A DNA stretch of 64,000 bases from Cladopsammia gracilis (taxonomy: Eukaryota; Cnidaria; Anthozoa; Scleractinia; Dendrophylliidae): assembly GCA_022457155.1 (NCBI GenBank), contig JAJGOT010000051.1:241001-305000 (forward strand), written 5' to 3'. Both the position numbers and the translations under genes were made by a program. The notes beneath the pieces were generated by a model that was not told the DNA's origin, did no database searches, and saw only the letters and a list, made by a program, of their open reading frames with translations. This document shows, piece after piece, positions 12,077 through 22,429 of this stretch. How positions within the stretch are numbered: the first letter of the stretch is position 1; every line of letters starts with the position of its first letter.

Positions 12077-12327
12077 AGTTTAAGGCGTATTTCGTGGCGC
12101 TGCTGGCTGACAAGGACTATGCTAAGGTTCTAGAGGCCATCGCTTAGGTTGACAAGTCCTTTAAGACCTCTACCTCAGCTCCCAGCTCCAGTGGCCCCGC
12201 AGTCCTCTCTTCCGCCTGTCCCGGCGCGCCTGGTCACATCGCTTCTAGGTGCTTCAAGAGGTTTAGTGGCCGCCGTTACCCACAGCCTCGTCCTCGTCCC
12301 ATTAGATCACCCCACGACGGCCAATAG

Positions 12328-12760
12328 CTGAGTTTACTGTTTTTGTTGTGGTTCATCCGCGGACCCTATCACGCCTTTTTGCTCGATTGTTAGGTCTTTC
12401 TATTGTGTCTGTTGTTTGTTCAAGAATTATTACTTGTAAGCAGTTTGTTTTAGATTATTTTAAGCGTTTTTCACTGTCCTTGGCCATGAAATAAATGTTT
12501 ATATACTTGTACGTTTGCCATGTCTATTTTCGTCTTATTTGTTGCCTTTCCCTTGTTCCCTTTTAGCTTGTTTTCGCTGTTGTAGTTTGTTCTACCCCTG
12601 GGTCCCTGGGTCTCTTATCGCAGTCACCCCTACCCTCTCCGCTCCGTATTTTGTCCTTTCGCCTTTGGTTACCCTCGGGTTATGTTTCTCGATCGTTGTC
12701 CCAGCTTATTTGGTTGTCGCAGCCGTTTTATTCTCCCCCCTTTTGTTTTTTATTTTCCAG
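12328..12760 (+). other. Spacer or second intron between DIRS ORF1 and ORF2
   Basis: T- and C-rich sense strand with no protein-like frame. It ends in a polypyrimidine tract and TTTTCCAG at 12760, a strong acceptor. A polyadenylation-like AATAAA lies at about 12489. Confidence 0.5.
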
Positions 12761-14630
12761 CCTCCATCCAAGCGCGTTAAAACCTCTTACTCCGTTCCGG
12801 AGTGGGAGCATGTGGATTCCTTTAACCCTTCATCGGTCCATCTTAATAGTATTTCCTGGGTGCATTACGAATGGCAAGGCCCTGGAGTTCGATCCTTAGT
12901 CCCCACAGTCTTTCAATGGTCACCTCTCATTAGATTGGGTTAATAAAGTCATCCAAGGCGACGTTGCAGCAGATGTTACGATGCTTGCCTTCCCAGACCC
13001 TGCTAGATTCCTTGCTGGCCGGCTGCACGACCACCTGCAGGCGTGGATTGATTTAGCTAGTTCAACCTCATTCCCACTCGCCAGCACTGTTCTTGATTGG
13101 GTGGAGAATAAAGTGCAAGTTCATCGCTTTTTTGGACACTTAAGAGGCAAATTCAAGGGCGAATGTTTTGACTCGGCCCTCCCACCCTCGCGGCTGTTCT
13201 ACAACCATGCTTCTTGTGCGCCTTTCGCTAAGTTCATTGCTGATGCGATCTTACAGCGCCTTGCTACTGGAGCCATATCAGTCTGGGGCAAGGTGGGTGA
13301 AGTGGATCCTCCCCACCTTGTTATGCCCCTCACAGTCGAGCCCTCGAAGCCCAGGCTTTGTAACGACAACAGGTTTTTGAACTTGTGGATGATAGATCAA
13401 CTGTTTTCCCTCGATTTGAGTGGGACGGGTGGTTCTTTACTAGTAATACAATCCCATTTGACTGGAAGTTGTTCCACAGGCCTGCTCGTTTCGCATTATT
13501 TTCGTAGTATTCGCATTCCGTGTTCCTTATACATTGATGACCGCCATACCTCGCAGATTCGTTTGCCCCAGGATTCAAAGCTCGCTAAGTCCCTTGGTCC
13601 AGATGAGCTGAACCTCACCAGTGCCCCCATTGCTTCCTTTTTAGTCTGTTATACGCTGGTCAATTAAGGTTACTGTATTGGGCTCGAGAAATCCATCCTT
13701 CTACCATCCCAAACAGTTCCTTACCTTGGCTTTGAATGCGACTCCCATTTGCAGGCCTTTTGTCTTCTCCCAAATAAGAAAGAGAAGTTTATTGCTCTTA
13801 TCGAATCGATCTTAAGTTCCAACCAAGTTACCCTGGCGGTTTTGCAGAGGCTAGCGGGGAAATGTGTATCCATGTCTATGGCGGTGCCGGCCGCCAGGTT
13901 ATTTACGAATGAAATCAACATGGCAATCTCACGGGCTTCCCGATCATCTAGATCTGTTCCATTGTCAAAGTCATTGCGCCAAGAAATTCAACATTGGCTT
14001 TTCCTAAAGTCCTGGAGCGGGTTTTTGCCTTGGCGGTCGGAGCGACACCACCAATTTGTCATGTACACTGATGCTTCTTCATATGCCTGGGGTGGTGTGT
14101 TAGTTCCCGGCGGAGTATCTCTTGTCGCTTCTGATTATTGGCCTGACGAGATTGTCTTCTGATATTGCTGTCAAGTAAGCTGTGGCTCTCGGCAATGCGA
14201 TTGAGTCTTTTGCTGCAACTATCCAGGACTCCAGAGTCCACGTTTATGTCGATAGTTCTGCGTTACTTCATGCCTGGAACAGCCAAGGTGCTAGGTCCCA
14301 TACCTTCTCGGATGCTCTGAAACATATCTTCAGGGCGCTTTTGGCTACTAACTGCAGTCTTTGCCTCTCCCATGTTCCTTCTGCGCGCAACGTTGCCGAC
14401 ACCCTTTCACAGTCTCTTTCCCTGGGAGATTCACGTCTATCCAATAATTGCTGGTGTCAGCTACAAGACGCATTCGGGGGCCCCAATGGTCATTCAATTG
14501 ATCTCATGGCTCTTCCGTCCAACGCCATGCGTGCCCCGAACGGCGCTCAGCTTCCGTTCTTCTCACCGCACCCTGCACCTGGTTGCCATGGAGTAAATAT
14601 GTTTAGTCAGCCACCCGACCTCACCTGTTT
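12761..14630 (+). pseudogene. DIRS ORF2, reverse transcriptase-RNase H, deleted and frameshifted
   Basis: After the acceptor, frames join to give an N-terminal region (LDWVNKVIQGDVAADVTMLA...), an RT entry PPHLVMPLTVEPSKPRLCND with NRFLNLWM, then a jump straight to EWDGWFFTSNTIPF. About 40 residues around RT motif A, with its first catalytic Asp, are missing. The motif C box LYIDDRH is present. Further on come FCLLPNKKEKFIALI, the thumb-like AGKCVSMSMAVPAARLFTNE, and an RNase H domain (MYTDASSYAWGG, VYVDSSALLHAW, ADTLSQSLSL). Frame changes occur near 13670 and 14165. The coding sequence breaks at 14632, where the DNA transposon inserts, and resumes at 20144. Confidence 0.88.
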
Positions 14631-14632
14631 TA

Positions 14633-14694
14633 GTCCAGGCATTTTATCGCCAAAAATAGGTCAACCTGTTACTAATTGCAACAGAAGTTTTTTT
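14633..14694. repeat. Left terminal inverted repeat of the 5.5-kb transposon
   Basis: Pairs with 20113-20164. The tips (13 bp) and an inner 17-bp block match exactly; about 25 bp between them differ in sequence and length. Confidence 0.85.
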
Positions 14695-15434
14695 AACGCC
14701 TTTTGGTCCAGGAACATGTCCTCTATAACATAGCAAAAGTCTCTGAAAATCTGAGTGGGGGAAGATGACTAAAAATGAGTTTTATTAGAACCCTATAAAA
14801 TGCAGCATGGAAACGAAGCTGCATGTACTGTCTGCTGTATCGCGTGAGTTTTTACCACGTGCAGCACACGCTAGCAGAGAGAGAAAGAGTTTATCGTGTT
14901 TTTTTTCCTAGGCAAGGCCATTTACATACAGATTACATCAAATAATTGCTCACTTAAGATTCTTAAATCAGCAAAAAGCAAAAAGCTTGCAGAAAGCGTC
15001 TGCGTTGTTAGCTATCTGGCTGAGGCATTTAGCGAAGAATTTTGTCTTCCGCGACTGAGCAAATTAAAAGTTGAAAAAGAAATTTTTATGTTGAAAGAAA
15101 TGGTACGGTTATGTGCTAAGGTTATCGGTAATTCAAGAAAAATTTATTGTGACCTGAGTAGTGAATCCCAAAATGAATTTCATCTCAGTGAAAACAACCG
15201 ATATTGTACTCATCGCATCGCGCTTCGTGTGTTACCTTTTTCTCATAACTTAGAAATCACTAAATGAAAACCTTTTCTTAAATTAAAATTTATGCGAACA
15301 ATAAATGCGCTTTGAACACAAAACACAAAACAATTTGTCTGCAATTCATTCTCACTGAAAACATAAGTTTGGCAGGAAAAAAAAAACTTTTAGAAAAGTT
15401 CAAGTTTAAGTCACATTTATCTCAGCTATATTAA
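14695..15434 (+). other. 5' region of the DNA transposon with one unknown ORF (14896-15267)
   Basis: The ORF 14896-15267 encodes 123 residues (...LKILKSAKSKKLAESVCVVS...VEKEIFMLKEMVRLCAKVIG...), mostly helical and without a recognised domain. It could be the N-terminal part of the transposon protein or chance. The rest is AT-rich. Confidence 0.3.
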
Positions 15435-16108
15435 GGCATGGGTCGACAGTTATTTTCAAAAAAGGTAGGGGGTGGTCTATCTTCGGAGGCTTTAGCCATA
15501 AAAACAAAACTTTGGAATACTGAAGAGATTGCAAATGCAGTAATTTTAGGATATAGAAGATATGCAAATTAGGTCACGTGACTTGTTACGGCCACAAAAA
15601 CCAAAATCAAATATGCGAACAGTTTATGACAACCGTAAATAAACTTCACTACTACCAGATAAGTCCTAAGAGGAGCAACAAAAGATCTGTGCTTGGACAT
15701 TGTTGAATATTTCATTACGTTTGAAAATAAACGGTACTTTGTACTAGTGCCCAGTCCCCCATAACGGTTATTTCTTTTTTCCTGCCTTTCCTTTAAATTA
15801 TCTTAAAGTTTCCAAGCACAGAAATGATGTACCTTGTGGCCTTAAAATCATGAAGCTGATGGCAGACTCAAGGAAAGAGTAAAAAGTGTTCCCATTTTGT
15901 GTATAAGATTTTTCAGCTAAAAATAGCCCTGACAAGTCACGTGATTTGATATATTTTCTGCGTACGAAAATGACCACATTTTCTGCGTACGAAAATGACC
16001 ACATTTGCGAACGGTTTATTCTGCCAAAGTTTTTCGTTCTTATGGATAAAGACTCAAAAGATAGACCACCCCCTTACTTTTTGTGTGAAATGGTAGGAGA
16101 CCCATGCC
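15435..16108. mobile_element. 674-bp MITE with long inverted repeats and TTAA target duplication
   Basis: TTAA at 15431-15434 and 16109-16112 flank ends GGCATGGGTC and GACCCATGCC. The arms pair, with mismatches and small indels, through blocks such as AGATAGACCACCCCC, TCACGTGACTTGT and TGTGCTTGGA nearly to the centre, giving arms of about 280-300 bp. In the right arm a 25-bp unit (TTTCTGCGTACGAAAATGACC) is tandemly doubled. A TTAA duplication is used by piggyBac and Kolobok elements; the tip does not let me choose. It sits inside the DNA transposon and so is the youngest layer here. Confidence 0.88.
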
Positions 16109-16569
16109 TTAATTCACTTGAGTATGCAATCGACCTAGACGTTCTCGAGTACCATATATACCATATATAGCTGTATATAGAAATTGCATCACGAATTTGA
16201 GATTTGTTTTTGGCAGAACCAAATCTATCGTTGTCTTAATGTCTTTTACACTATCCAATTTGCCTATAATTTCAAAAAGATTTTGCACCATGGATGAAAG
16301 AGTAAACTGTGTTATTATAAAAAAAATCTTGATGGTGAGCGTGACGTCATAACTCTAAGAGATGCGAGGGAAGGAAGGAAGGAAGGAGGCGAGGGAATAA
16401 ATCGGACGAGCACAGAGCAGAATGATACCATTACTACGGTTCCTGGGCGGCAGGTGCATCAGAACTGCTGGCGAGAGTATTGCCTTCCCTTGCAAGCGAG
16501 CTAAAAAGTTGTTTCGTCTGGAACAACTAGTAATCGTCGCTCTCTAAAACGCAAAGCAGAACAACGTTT

Positions 16570-19500
16570 CTCATTCAAGAGTGGCTGTATCTTTTGTGGC
16601 ACCAAAGTTGAATTCGGAGAACAGAGAAAACGACTGGGGAAGCTTTCAGGGTTACAACAATTAAAACGAGAGACACGATATTGGAAATTTGTTCAGAGGG
16701 AAAGGGCGAGTGGTCTGAAACGATAAAGGCTAGGCTTCTGAGTGTGCACGATTTGCCTGCTGCTGACGCGGTTTACCACCAGACCTTCAGTATAAACGTC
16801 TGCACAAAGAGGCAATTACCTAAAGTTTGTCAAATGGATGAGCTACCTCCTGCCAAAAAGAGGAAAGTAGGTCGTCCCCATGACTGAAGAAACACACCAG
16901 GTTTTTTAATATTCACGAATTTTCTTGAAGAAAATGACGACGAGCAGATAACAGTGAGTGATTTGATGGAGAAAATGGAAGAATATTTGAGTGATACAAA
17001 TAGCGAAGCAAACTTCTTGAGTATTTTGGAGATAAAATCGTAATATCAGATATTAAAGGTAAGCCGAACGTTGTTACTTTTCGAACCTTTGCTGCTGCAA
17101 TTTTACAAGAGTTTCACGAGCAGCGGGATGACGTGGATATCGAAGAACAAAAATGAACATCAAAACAGCAGCTAAACTAATAAGAAAAGGACGTCAAATC
17201 AATTGCGACATCAAGTGACAACTACCCCACGATAGCCACCGATGCCAAATCACATATCCACTATCTTCCTGCTACACTTTCAGCATTTCTGGGTGTTCTT
17301 GTCTCAGAAACAAATAACTCGTTGAAGGTTGCACCATTCGGGCAGGCCATTGTTTAAGCTGCGCGGCCACGAGTCGTTGTCGTACCTTTACAGACTGGGC
17401 TTGCAGTTCGGTTGCACCACAACTTTGCCTCGCCCTTTCTTATTGGCACCTTGCATCACCACGGATTTTGTTCATCATAACCAGTAAGTGCAAATGTTCA
17501 ACCAGAATACTGCGCTTGGCCAGGGAACTAATGTACCTTCTTTTCATGGCTAGTTTGTCCAGTACGCGGCCTACAACATTGACCACAACACTAGCACACT
17601 CAATGTCCGTCAATAACGTCTTGCAGGGTATAGGCACAATTGCAGTCGTTTATACCTGGCACCAAACACAATCATGATGTCGGGCGACGCAAAGTTACTC
17701 GAGAAGTTGAAATCTCGACAACTGGAAGAGTAGAACTACATCCATGTGGACCCAGACAGGTGAACGTGAATATAGACTTGGTTCTTGTACGAGCGGAAGA
17801 CCCCACTGCTAACCTCGACGTCCTGTGAGGTATCTCTACTATTTGGCACCCCGCGCCCATCTTGGAGTGGCATGATGCAATCTGTTCACCAAGGAAGGCA
17901 CCAAGGCAAGTCTTCTGTTATGTTTCTTCCTACGATCGATATGAATCTGAGAGATGTCACGTCTATCTCTTCCACCATGAACTTTGTTTCTGAGCATGCT
18001 AAGCAACACGGAATTGCGAATCCCGCCATCACGTTTGATCAGCCCCTTTAATATAATACAGACGGTACCAGCTAACAGCGTTTTGTGCGTCTTGATGCTT
18101 TTCTCGCGGAGATGAGCTTTCTTGGAAGTATAAGCCCTCTGATGGCGGGGTCTGGTTTACGAGAAGTCTTGGAACTGATATATGCGTCTAATGACCGGAA
18201 AGGCTATAATTGCATGGGCGGTGCGTGCGCACCTCATTGCGGACGCTGCTATGAATGCGCTGCTATATTCGGATGCTTTGGAAGTACCTGTACCGCATCT
18301 ACAGCACCCAGCTAATGACCATTTATTTTGTCGATAAAGCATATCTGGCTTAATTTTCATTTCTTAATATTTTTTTTACCTTTCTATATCGTAGTTTCTG
18401 AGGAAAAAACACAATTTGCGATGTGAACGGGGAAGTTGCAGCAAACAGAGAGACTGAGATTGAGCATAGAGGCATTGACTTCTGTAAAATTAATACGATA
18501 GACTTTTACATGTCACCCAAAGCAGACAACAATTACATCAGATTCTTCTGCATTTTGTACTGTAGAGTCTGTATTAGCTGATGAGTTTTCCGAGTCAGAT
18601 ATTCATTCCCCCATTGCACAGAGCACTCATAACAGTATATATATAAAGTCAATAGTTTTATCCCCAAAATTGGTGGTTTAATAGAGAAAATGCAATATTA
18701 ATATTAAGACATTTTAATCTAATATTGCAGGCCGCCAGCGTCGCTTTGAGATTTGCTAGTCTTCTTCAGTTGTGCTATTACAGGGTATGCTTCCGAAGAT
18801 GGTTGTAATCTCTATTTTAGATCAGAGCCAAAGGCAAACGCAAGAGGTGCGCGAGTTTGGCATATGAAGAAAGTCAAAGATCAGCTGGGCAGGGAAGTTT
18901 GCGGAAATCTCCTGTTTCTTCACGCCGTTACCGGATGTGACACCACTTCGCGCCTGCATGGAGTTGGCAAGGCAACGACGCTGAAGAAATTTGAGAACGT
19001 ACCATACTTCAGAGAGCAAGCTAGCGTGTTCAGCTGTCATTCACTTGTATCTGACGTTGTTGCTGCAGGTGAAAAGGATTCGTGTCACTTTTCGGTGGTA
19101 AGCCAGAGGTTGTTCTTGACGCTCTTAGGTATCAGCGATACTTCGAGAAACGTGCAACGAAGACATCCCATACAGCTATTTCAATTTAGGTTGTCAGATG
19201 AGAGCTACAAGCGTACGCAACGAGACCGCAAGTTACTATGGGTAGTTGTAAATTGGTCTTGGCTTAGTTCGCGGTTTTTGCGTTTATTAATGGGATGAGT
19301 GAGGTGGATGTTAGCACCATAAATGTTTGTCTTCGCTATATGGACGAGGCAAATTAATTTGCTTTGGTCAATTTATCGTATACATAAAAAATCCCAAAGT
19401 ACCTTGCGGTCTCATTGCGAACGTTTGAAGCTCTTATCCGACAACCTAAATTGATATAGCTGTATACGGCCACAGAAGCTCCCTCCAAGTGCAGCAGCGG

Positions 19501-19850
19501 CCCGATTTTACAGCCTGCAAATCTATCTACAAGTAAAGTAGTGACAGGGAGAGGATGCAGAAATGTTGATAGAGGACTGGGGATGGAAAGTCACTGGTGA
19601 TCAATTATTTCCTGTTGCGACGGGCTTGATGCCTGCCCCAGACTCGCTTCTTCAGTTAATCCGATGCAATTGTTTGTCTGACTGTAGCACTATGAAGTTC
19701 ATCTGTCGCAAGAATGGTATGCAGTGTTCTCCAGCCTGCGGACAGTGCAAAGGGTCTGCGTGCACTAATTATCCTAATGCGAAAGTGAATATTCGGAAGA
19801 CTAACTTGTATAGCTATGTATATTATAACACAATTATGACTCTCTAGCGA
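16570..19850 (+). pseudogene. Transposon-borne protein with C-terminal CXC array, heavily frameshifted
   Basis: Pieces in order on the plus strand: a zinc-knuckle-like start (SGCIFCGTKVEF, about 16583); DLPAADAVYHQTFSINVCTK (ORF 16681-16887); EENDDEQITVSDLMEKMEEY; LEYFGDKIVISDIKGKPNVV in a new frame; FVQYAAYNIDHNTSTLN near 17565; EDPTANLDVL; PRPSWSGMMQSVHQGRHQGK with SSVMFLPTIDMN and FVSEHAKQHG (to 18051); LDAFLAEMSFLGSISPLMAG; LLFLHAVTGCDTTSRLHGVG (18753-19298); and a tail with LLQLIRCNCLSDCSTMKFIC and CSPACGQCKGSACTN (19563-19847). The order matches large uncharacterised invertebrate proteins known to me with GCDTTS and CXC motifs. At least eight frame changes and several gaps show that it is dead. 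It is the only recognisable protein of the surrounding transposon, so it is the candidate transposase. Confidence 0.75.
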
Positions 19851-20112
19851 GAAGATAGGGTTGTTTTTTTAATGTTACTATTAATTATTAATAAACTATG
19901 TCTCGGCCAATGTAAACTTTGATTAGCTCGATATTTTACTAAATTACTATTTTATGGGAACTTTTTTCCAGATTAGGGCATGTTCTTCCTTGTTTCCATG
20001 TTGCAGCAGAGAGGGAGTTTGATGTTGATCGTATTTGGAGGTGTTCCCACGCTTGAATATCTAGAGACTTTTAGTATATTCATAAATAGGTTATTTCTAA
20101 TTGATTTATGAT

Positions 20113-20164
20113 GAAAAAGCTTCTGTTGCAATTAGTAGCAAGTCCGATTACAAAATGCCTGGAC
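20113..20164. repeat. Right terminal inverted repeat of the 5.5-kb transposon
   Basis: Reverse complement of 14633-14694 at the tip (13 bp) and at an inner 17-bp block. Confidence 0.85.
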
Positions 20165-20166
20165 TA

Positions 20167-20436
20167 TTTTCCAACCCCTATGTTTTCCCGCCCATCTGTC
20201 TCATTCCCAATGTTCTCTGCTTCTTGAGTTCTGTTCGCGTCTTGTTTACTATTGTGGTTCCAGATGTTCAGCCTCGTCGCTTCTGGTGGGCTCTTCTACC
20301 CCATGGTTCTCCTTTTGGTCTACTTCTCGCTCGCAAGGGCGAGGTTGTCGCCTTGTCTCCACCCTCCAAGAGCGGTTATGATGATTCCTGGCCTCTGCCT
20401 CGGGATTTGTGGGCATTTCGCATGGACCCTTTCTAA
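20167..20436 (+). pseudogene. DIRS ORF2, 3' remainder after the insertion
   Basis: The frame reads NPYVFPPICLIPNVLCFL, VVPDVQPRRFWWALLPHG and WPLPRDLWAFRMDPF before a stop at 20434-20436. YVFPP and the RFWW motif are the usual segment after RNase H in DIRS-type polyproteins. It completes the ORF cut at 14632, showing that the two halves belonged together. Joining the halves at one TA leaves a frame shift, so this copy may already have been decayed or was damaged later. Confidence 0.85.
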
Positions 20437-20654
20437 GAAGCCCAGAACTATGCAGTTTGACGGGATCTTTAGACATCAGGATTTCCGTACTGTTTTTTCT
20501 CGTATTCCTTCCACTCGTGCTTGTAGCAGTTTGCCTAACATTTTTGTTAATAAAATTATTTTACTCGTGATTATGATTGTCTTTTATTTTCGTCCTTTGT
20601 TACCCTTATTCTTGGATTCTGCCTAATTCTATTTCCACTCTGTTTTGTCTATAG
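20437..20654 (+). other. Probable intron between DIRS ORF2 and the recombinase ORF
   Basis: T-rich stretch ending in TTTGTCTATAG at 20654, directly before coding sequence. No protein-like frame within. Confidence 0.45.
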
Positions 20655-22149
20655 GGTTTCCCTCCGGTTGCGCGCATCTTTGTTCCTGCCATCCAGTGTC
20701 CAGAATGCAGGTACCCGAACGATCAGGATTTCCGTTTTTGCCAGATGTGCAGTTTTCGGAGGCCTGTCCTTCCTCCCGCCAAGCCTCTTCCAATAACCCC
20801 TGATTATCTGCCATAGACAACCGTCTTGACCAGTTGCAGCGTATTGCTTTGTCTTCTGTTTACACTAAACAGAAAGACACCCTTAAAACGGATTTTTCTA
20901 GGTTTCTGAGTTCTCTCTGGGTAAACAGGACGCTTTTCTCTGCTACGCCTAAAGATATTTGTCGCTTTCTGGCTTGGAAAGCCTAAAGGGGAAAGACGCA
21001 GGTCCATATTACCTCTTGTCCTCATCTAGGGAAGCATAAAATGCATAACTGTGGTTGCCCTGTACGCCTCTCCTATGCAACGGTAGATGCCTACATTGGG
21101 AAGCTCCGGGCAATCTTTAAAGATGCAGGAAGAGAAGGCGACTGGAACACTGCGCTAGCCTTAGGAAACCCTGCTGCTTCTGCTGAAGTTAAGGCTTATC
21201 TTAAGGCTTTTACGTCTGAACAGCTCCAGGCTGCAGTCACCCCTCAGCAATCTACGCCGCTCTTCCCTTCTAAACTCGTTCGTTTCTCCCGATATATTCA
21301 CGACAGTATGGCAACTCGCGGCATCACTGCTGCCCAACTTTTTGTTTATGCGAGACGTCGCTTTCTTTAATGCGTTATTTTTCAGTGGGGATCGAGCGAA
21401 CGATCATGTGGTTTCTGCTTAACAATGGATTTCTGTTCAATCATGTCTGGGGTAAGTCGCTCAGGGACGGTTCTTCCAACCTTTTTGGCATTCATCGCCA
21501 TTCGGATTTATCCCTTTGTCCTGTAAAGGCCATTGAAGTGTATGTCGCCATTTCATCCGTGCGTAGTGTAGATCTGTCTGCTGGTTATTTGTTTCGACCG
21601 CTCAGCTCTACGGGAAAGGTCCTCAATAAGCAAATTTCCAACTCAGCTTTACAGTCCCAGTCCCGTTCGTATCTGCAAGGCGCTCAAATTTACGACGGTG
21701 AAACTCTGCACAGCTTTAGAGCCGGGGTAGCCATCACTCTTGCCTTATATGGAAGCCAATTGGCAGACATTATGGATCACATTGGTTGGCACCACACTCC
21801 TACTGCATCCTATTACATGAAGGTTGCACAAGTCCTTCGTCCTGGAGGACCTTCGGAGTTGCTGTCGCGCCATGTCCCTTCGGTCGAGTCTTTAGCGGTG
21901 TCATATGCTGACCTTAACAGTCTTACACATTTCACTGTCACCTTTTGCCGTCACCCCTTCCTCTTAAGATTTTGGGTGGCGGTTTGGGTTTCTGGTTTTA
22001 GTTTTGAGTGTTGGCAAGTGTCTCGGGTTATTTGGTATAGGCTATTTAACGATTATCGTCTGGGCGTGGTCGCATATCTCCATCTCTTATTCAGCGAGCG
22101 TGAAAGGGACTGTCGGAATAGTATGCTATTCACTCCAGTCCCTTACTGA
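20655..22149 (+). pseudogene. DIRS ORF3, tyrosine recombinase with N-terminal zinc ribbon
   Basis: The ORF starts with GFPPVARIFVPAIQCPECRY and a CxxC...CxxC ribbon (CPEC at one end, CQMC at the other). The core-binding part follows in another frame (DNRLDQLQRIALSSVYTKQK, SYATVDAYIGKLRAIFKDAG). The catalytic part, open from 21370 to 22149, carries a region ending LHSFRAG (HxxR), HIGWHH (second His) and SYYMKVA (nucleophile Tyr), the expected order for a tyrosine recombinase. The family cuts and joins the extrachromosomal circle copy into the genome. A TAG at 20814, a TAA at about 20984 and two frame changes make this copy non-functional. The last codons overlap B1 and A2. Confidence 0.9.
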
Positions 22150-22389
22150 GCGAGTATAAACAAGAGCTCTGCATCTAATTTCGGCCCAGTTCAAGTAAGA
22201 AGCCTTCAGTTGTTGGTAACCGTGATATGTTATCTCGCCCTTTGCGCTTGCCCCTTATGCCTCCGTGCTTTTATTTTCCCGTCCCTCCCTTCCCTTTCCT
22301 TATTCACTTCCATCTCTCTCAAGCACGGTCGCATATCTCCATCTCTTATTCAGCGAGCGTGAAAGGGACTGTCGTGAATAGTATGCTAT
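22068..22389 (+). repeat. DIRS right repeats B1-A2-B2
   Basis: B1 is 22068-22129, A2 is 22133-22206 and B2 is 22327-22389. B1 and B2 (starting GGTCGCATATCTCCATCTC) are identical except for one base added in B2. A2 copies A1 at 9311. The block CTCTTATTCAGCGAGCG...GGGACTG in B is also an imperfect inverse of CAGTCCCTTACTGAGCGAG in A, so the element ends are partly inverted too. Confidence 0.92.
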
Positions 22390-22429
22390 CAGTTAGGTTT
22401 TATAAGCTGATTGAGCCACTCCGGACGAT

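Larger units (their letters stand above)
9407..12327 (+). pseudogene. DIRS ORF1, Gag-like, two exons with intron 9530-11821
   Basis: Exon 1 (9407-9529, 41 codons, MADEQVPMADAVQAAQALLQ...) ends at CAG|GTAATT. Exon 2 starts at 11822 after TCTATTCCCAG in the same phase and reads DDLFAQLSARIRSLEQA, a short coiled coil, then a helical domain (KYDALAMSEQLATAAKL). At 12070-12076 the frame must move by -1 to continue as QFKAYFVALLADKDYAKVLEA, then meets a TAG near 12147 and goes on through an Ala/Ser/Pro stretch to a basic tail (HIASRCFKRFSGRRYPQPRP) and a TAG at 12325-12327. The basic tail is a likely nucleic-acid-binding part. The spliced length of about 210 residues is short for Gag but usual for this group. 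Confidence 0.8.
14633..20164 (+). mobile_element. 5.5-kb DNA transposon with TA target duplication, unassigned family
   Basis: The first 13 bases, GTCCAGGCATTTT, are mirrored exactly by AAAATGCCTGGAC at the end. A second matching block (ACTAATTGCAACAGAAG at 14671-14687, complement at 20120-20136) extends the terminal inverted repeats to about 55-60 bp. TA flanks both ends (14631-14632 and 20165-20166), the minimal target duplication. DIRS coding sequence stops just before and resumes just after, which independently fixes the insertion. The only protein with recognisable family features is the CXC-tail pseudogene at 16570-19850 on the plus strand. TA duplication is usual for Tc1/mariner, but the protein has no visible mariner DDE pattern, so I leave the family open. 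Confidence 0.88.
9311..22389 (+). mobile_element. DIRS-family tyrosine-recombinase retrotransposon (interrupted)
   Basis: Order on the plus strand: repeat A1, Gag-like ORF with a large intron, RT-RNase H ORF, tyrosine-recombinase ORF, then B1-A2-B2 repeats. This split-direct-repeat layout with a recombinase instead of an integrase defines the DIRS order, in its PAT/Ngaro-like repeat arrangement. The total span is 13.1 kb, of which 14633-20164 is a later DNA-transposon insertion, leaving about 7.5 kb for the retroelement. All three ORFs carry frameshifts or stops and the RT has an internal deletion, so the copy is dead. A1 and A2 differ at 3 of 74 positions; B1 and B2 differ by one indel. Confidence 0.93.

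Noticed and set aside
14059..14241. Minus-strand ORF within the RNase H region
   Set aside because: The plus strand carries the recognisable RNase H residues.
17440..17637. Minus-strand 65-codon ORF in the CXC-protein region
   Set aside because: The plus strand continues the ordered CXC-family blocks across this interval.
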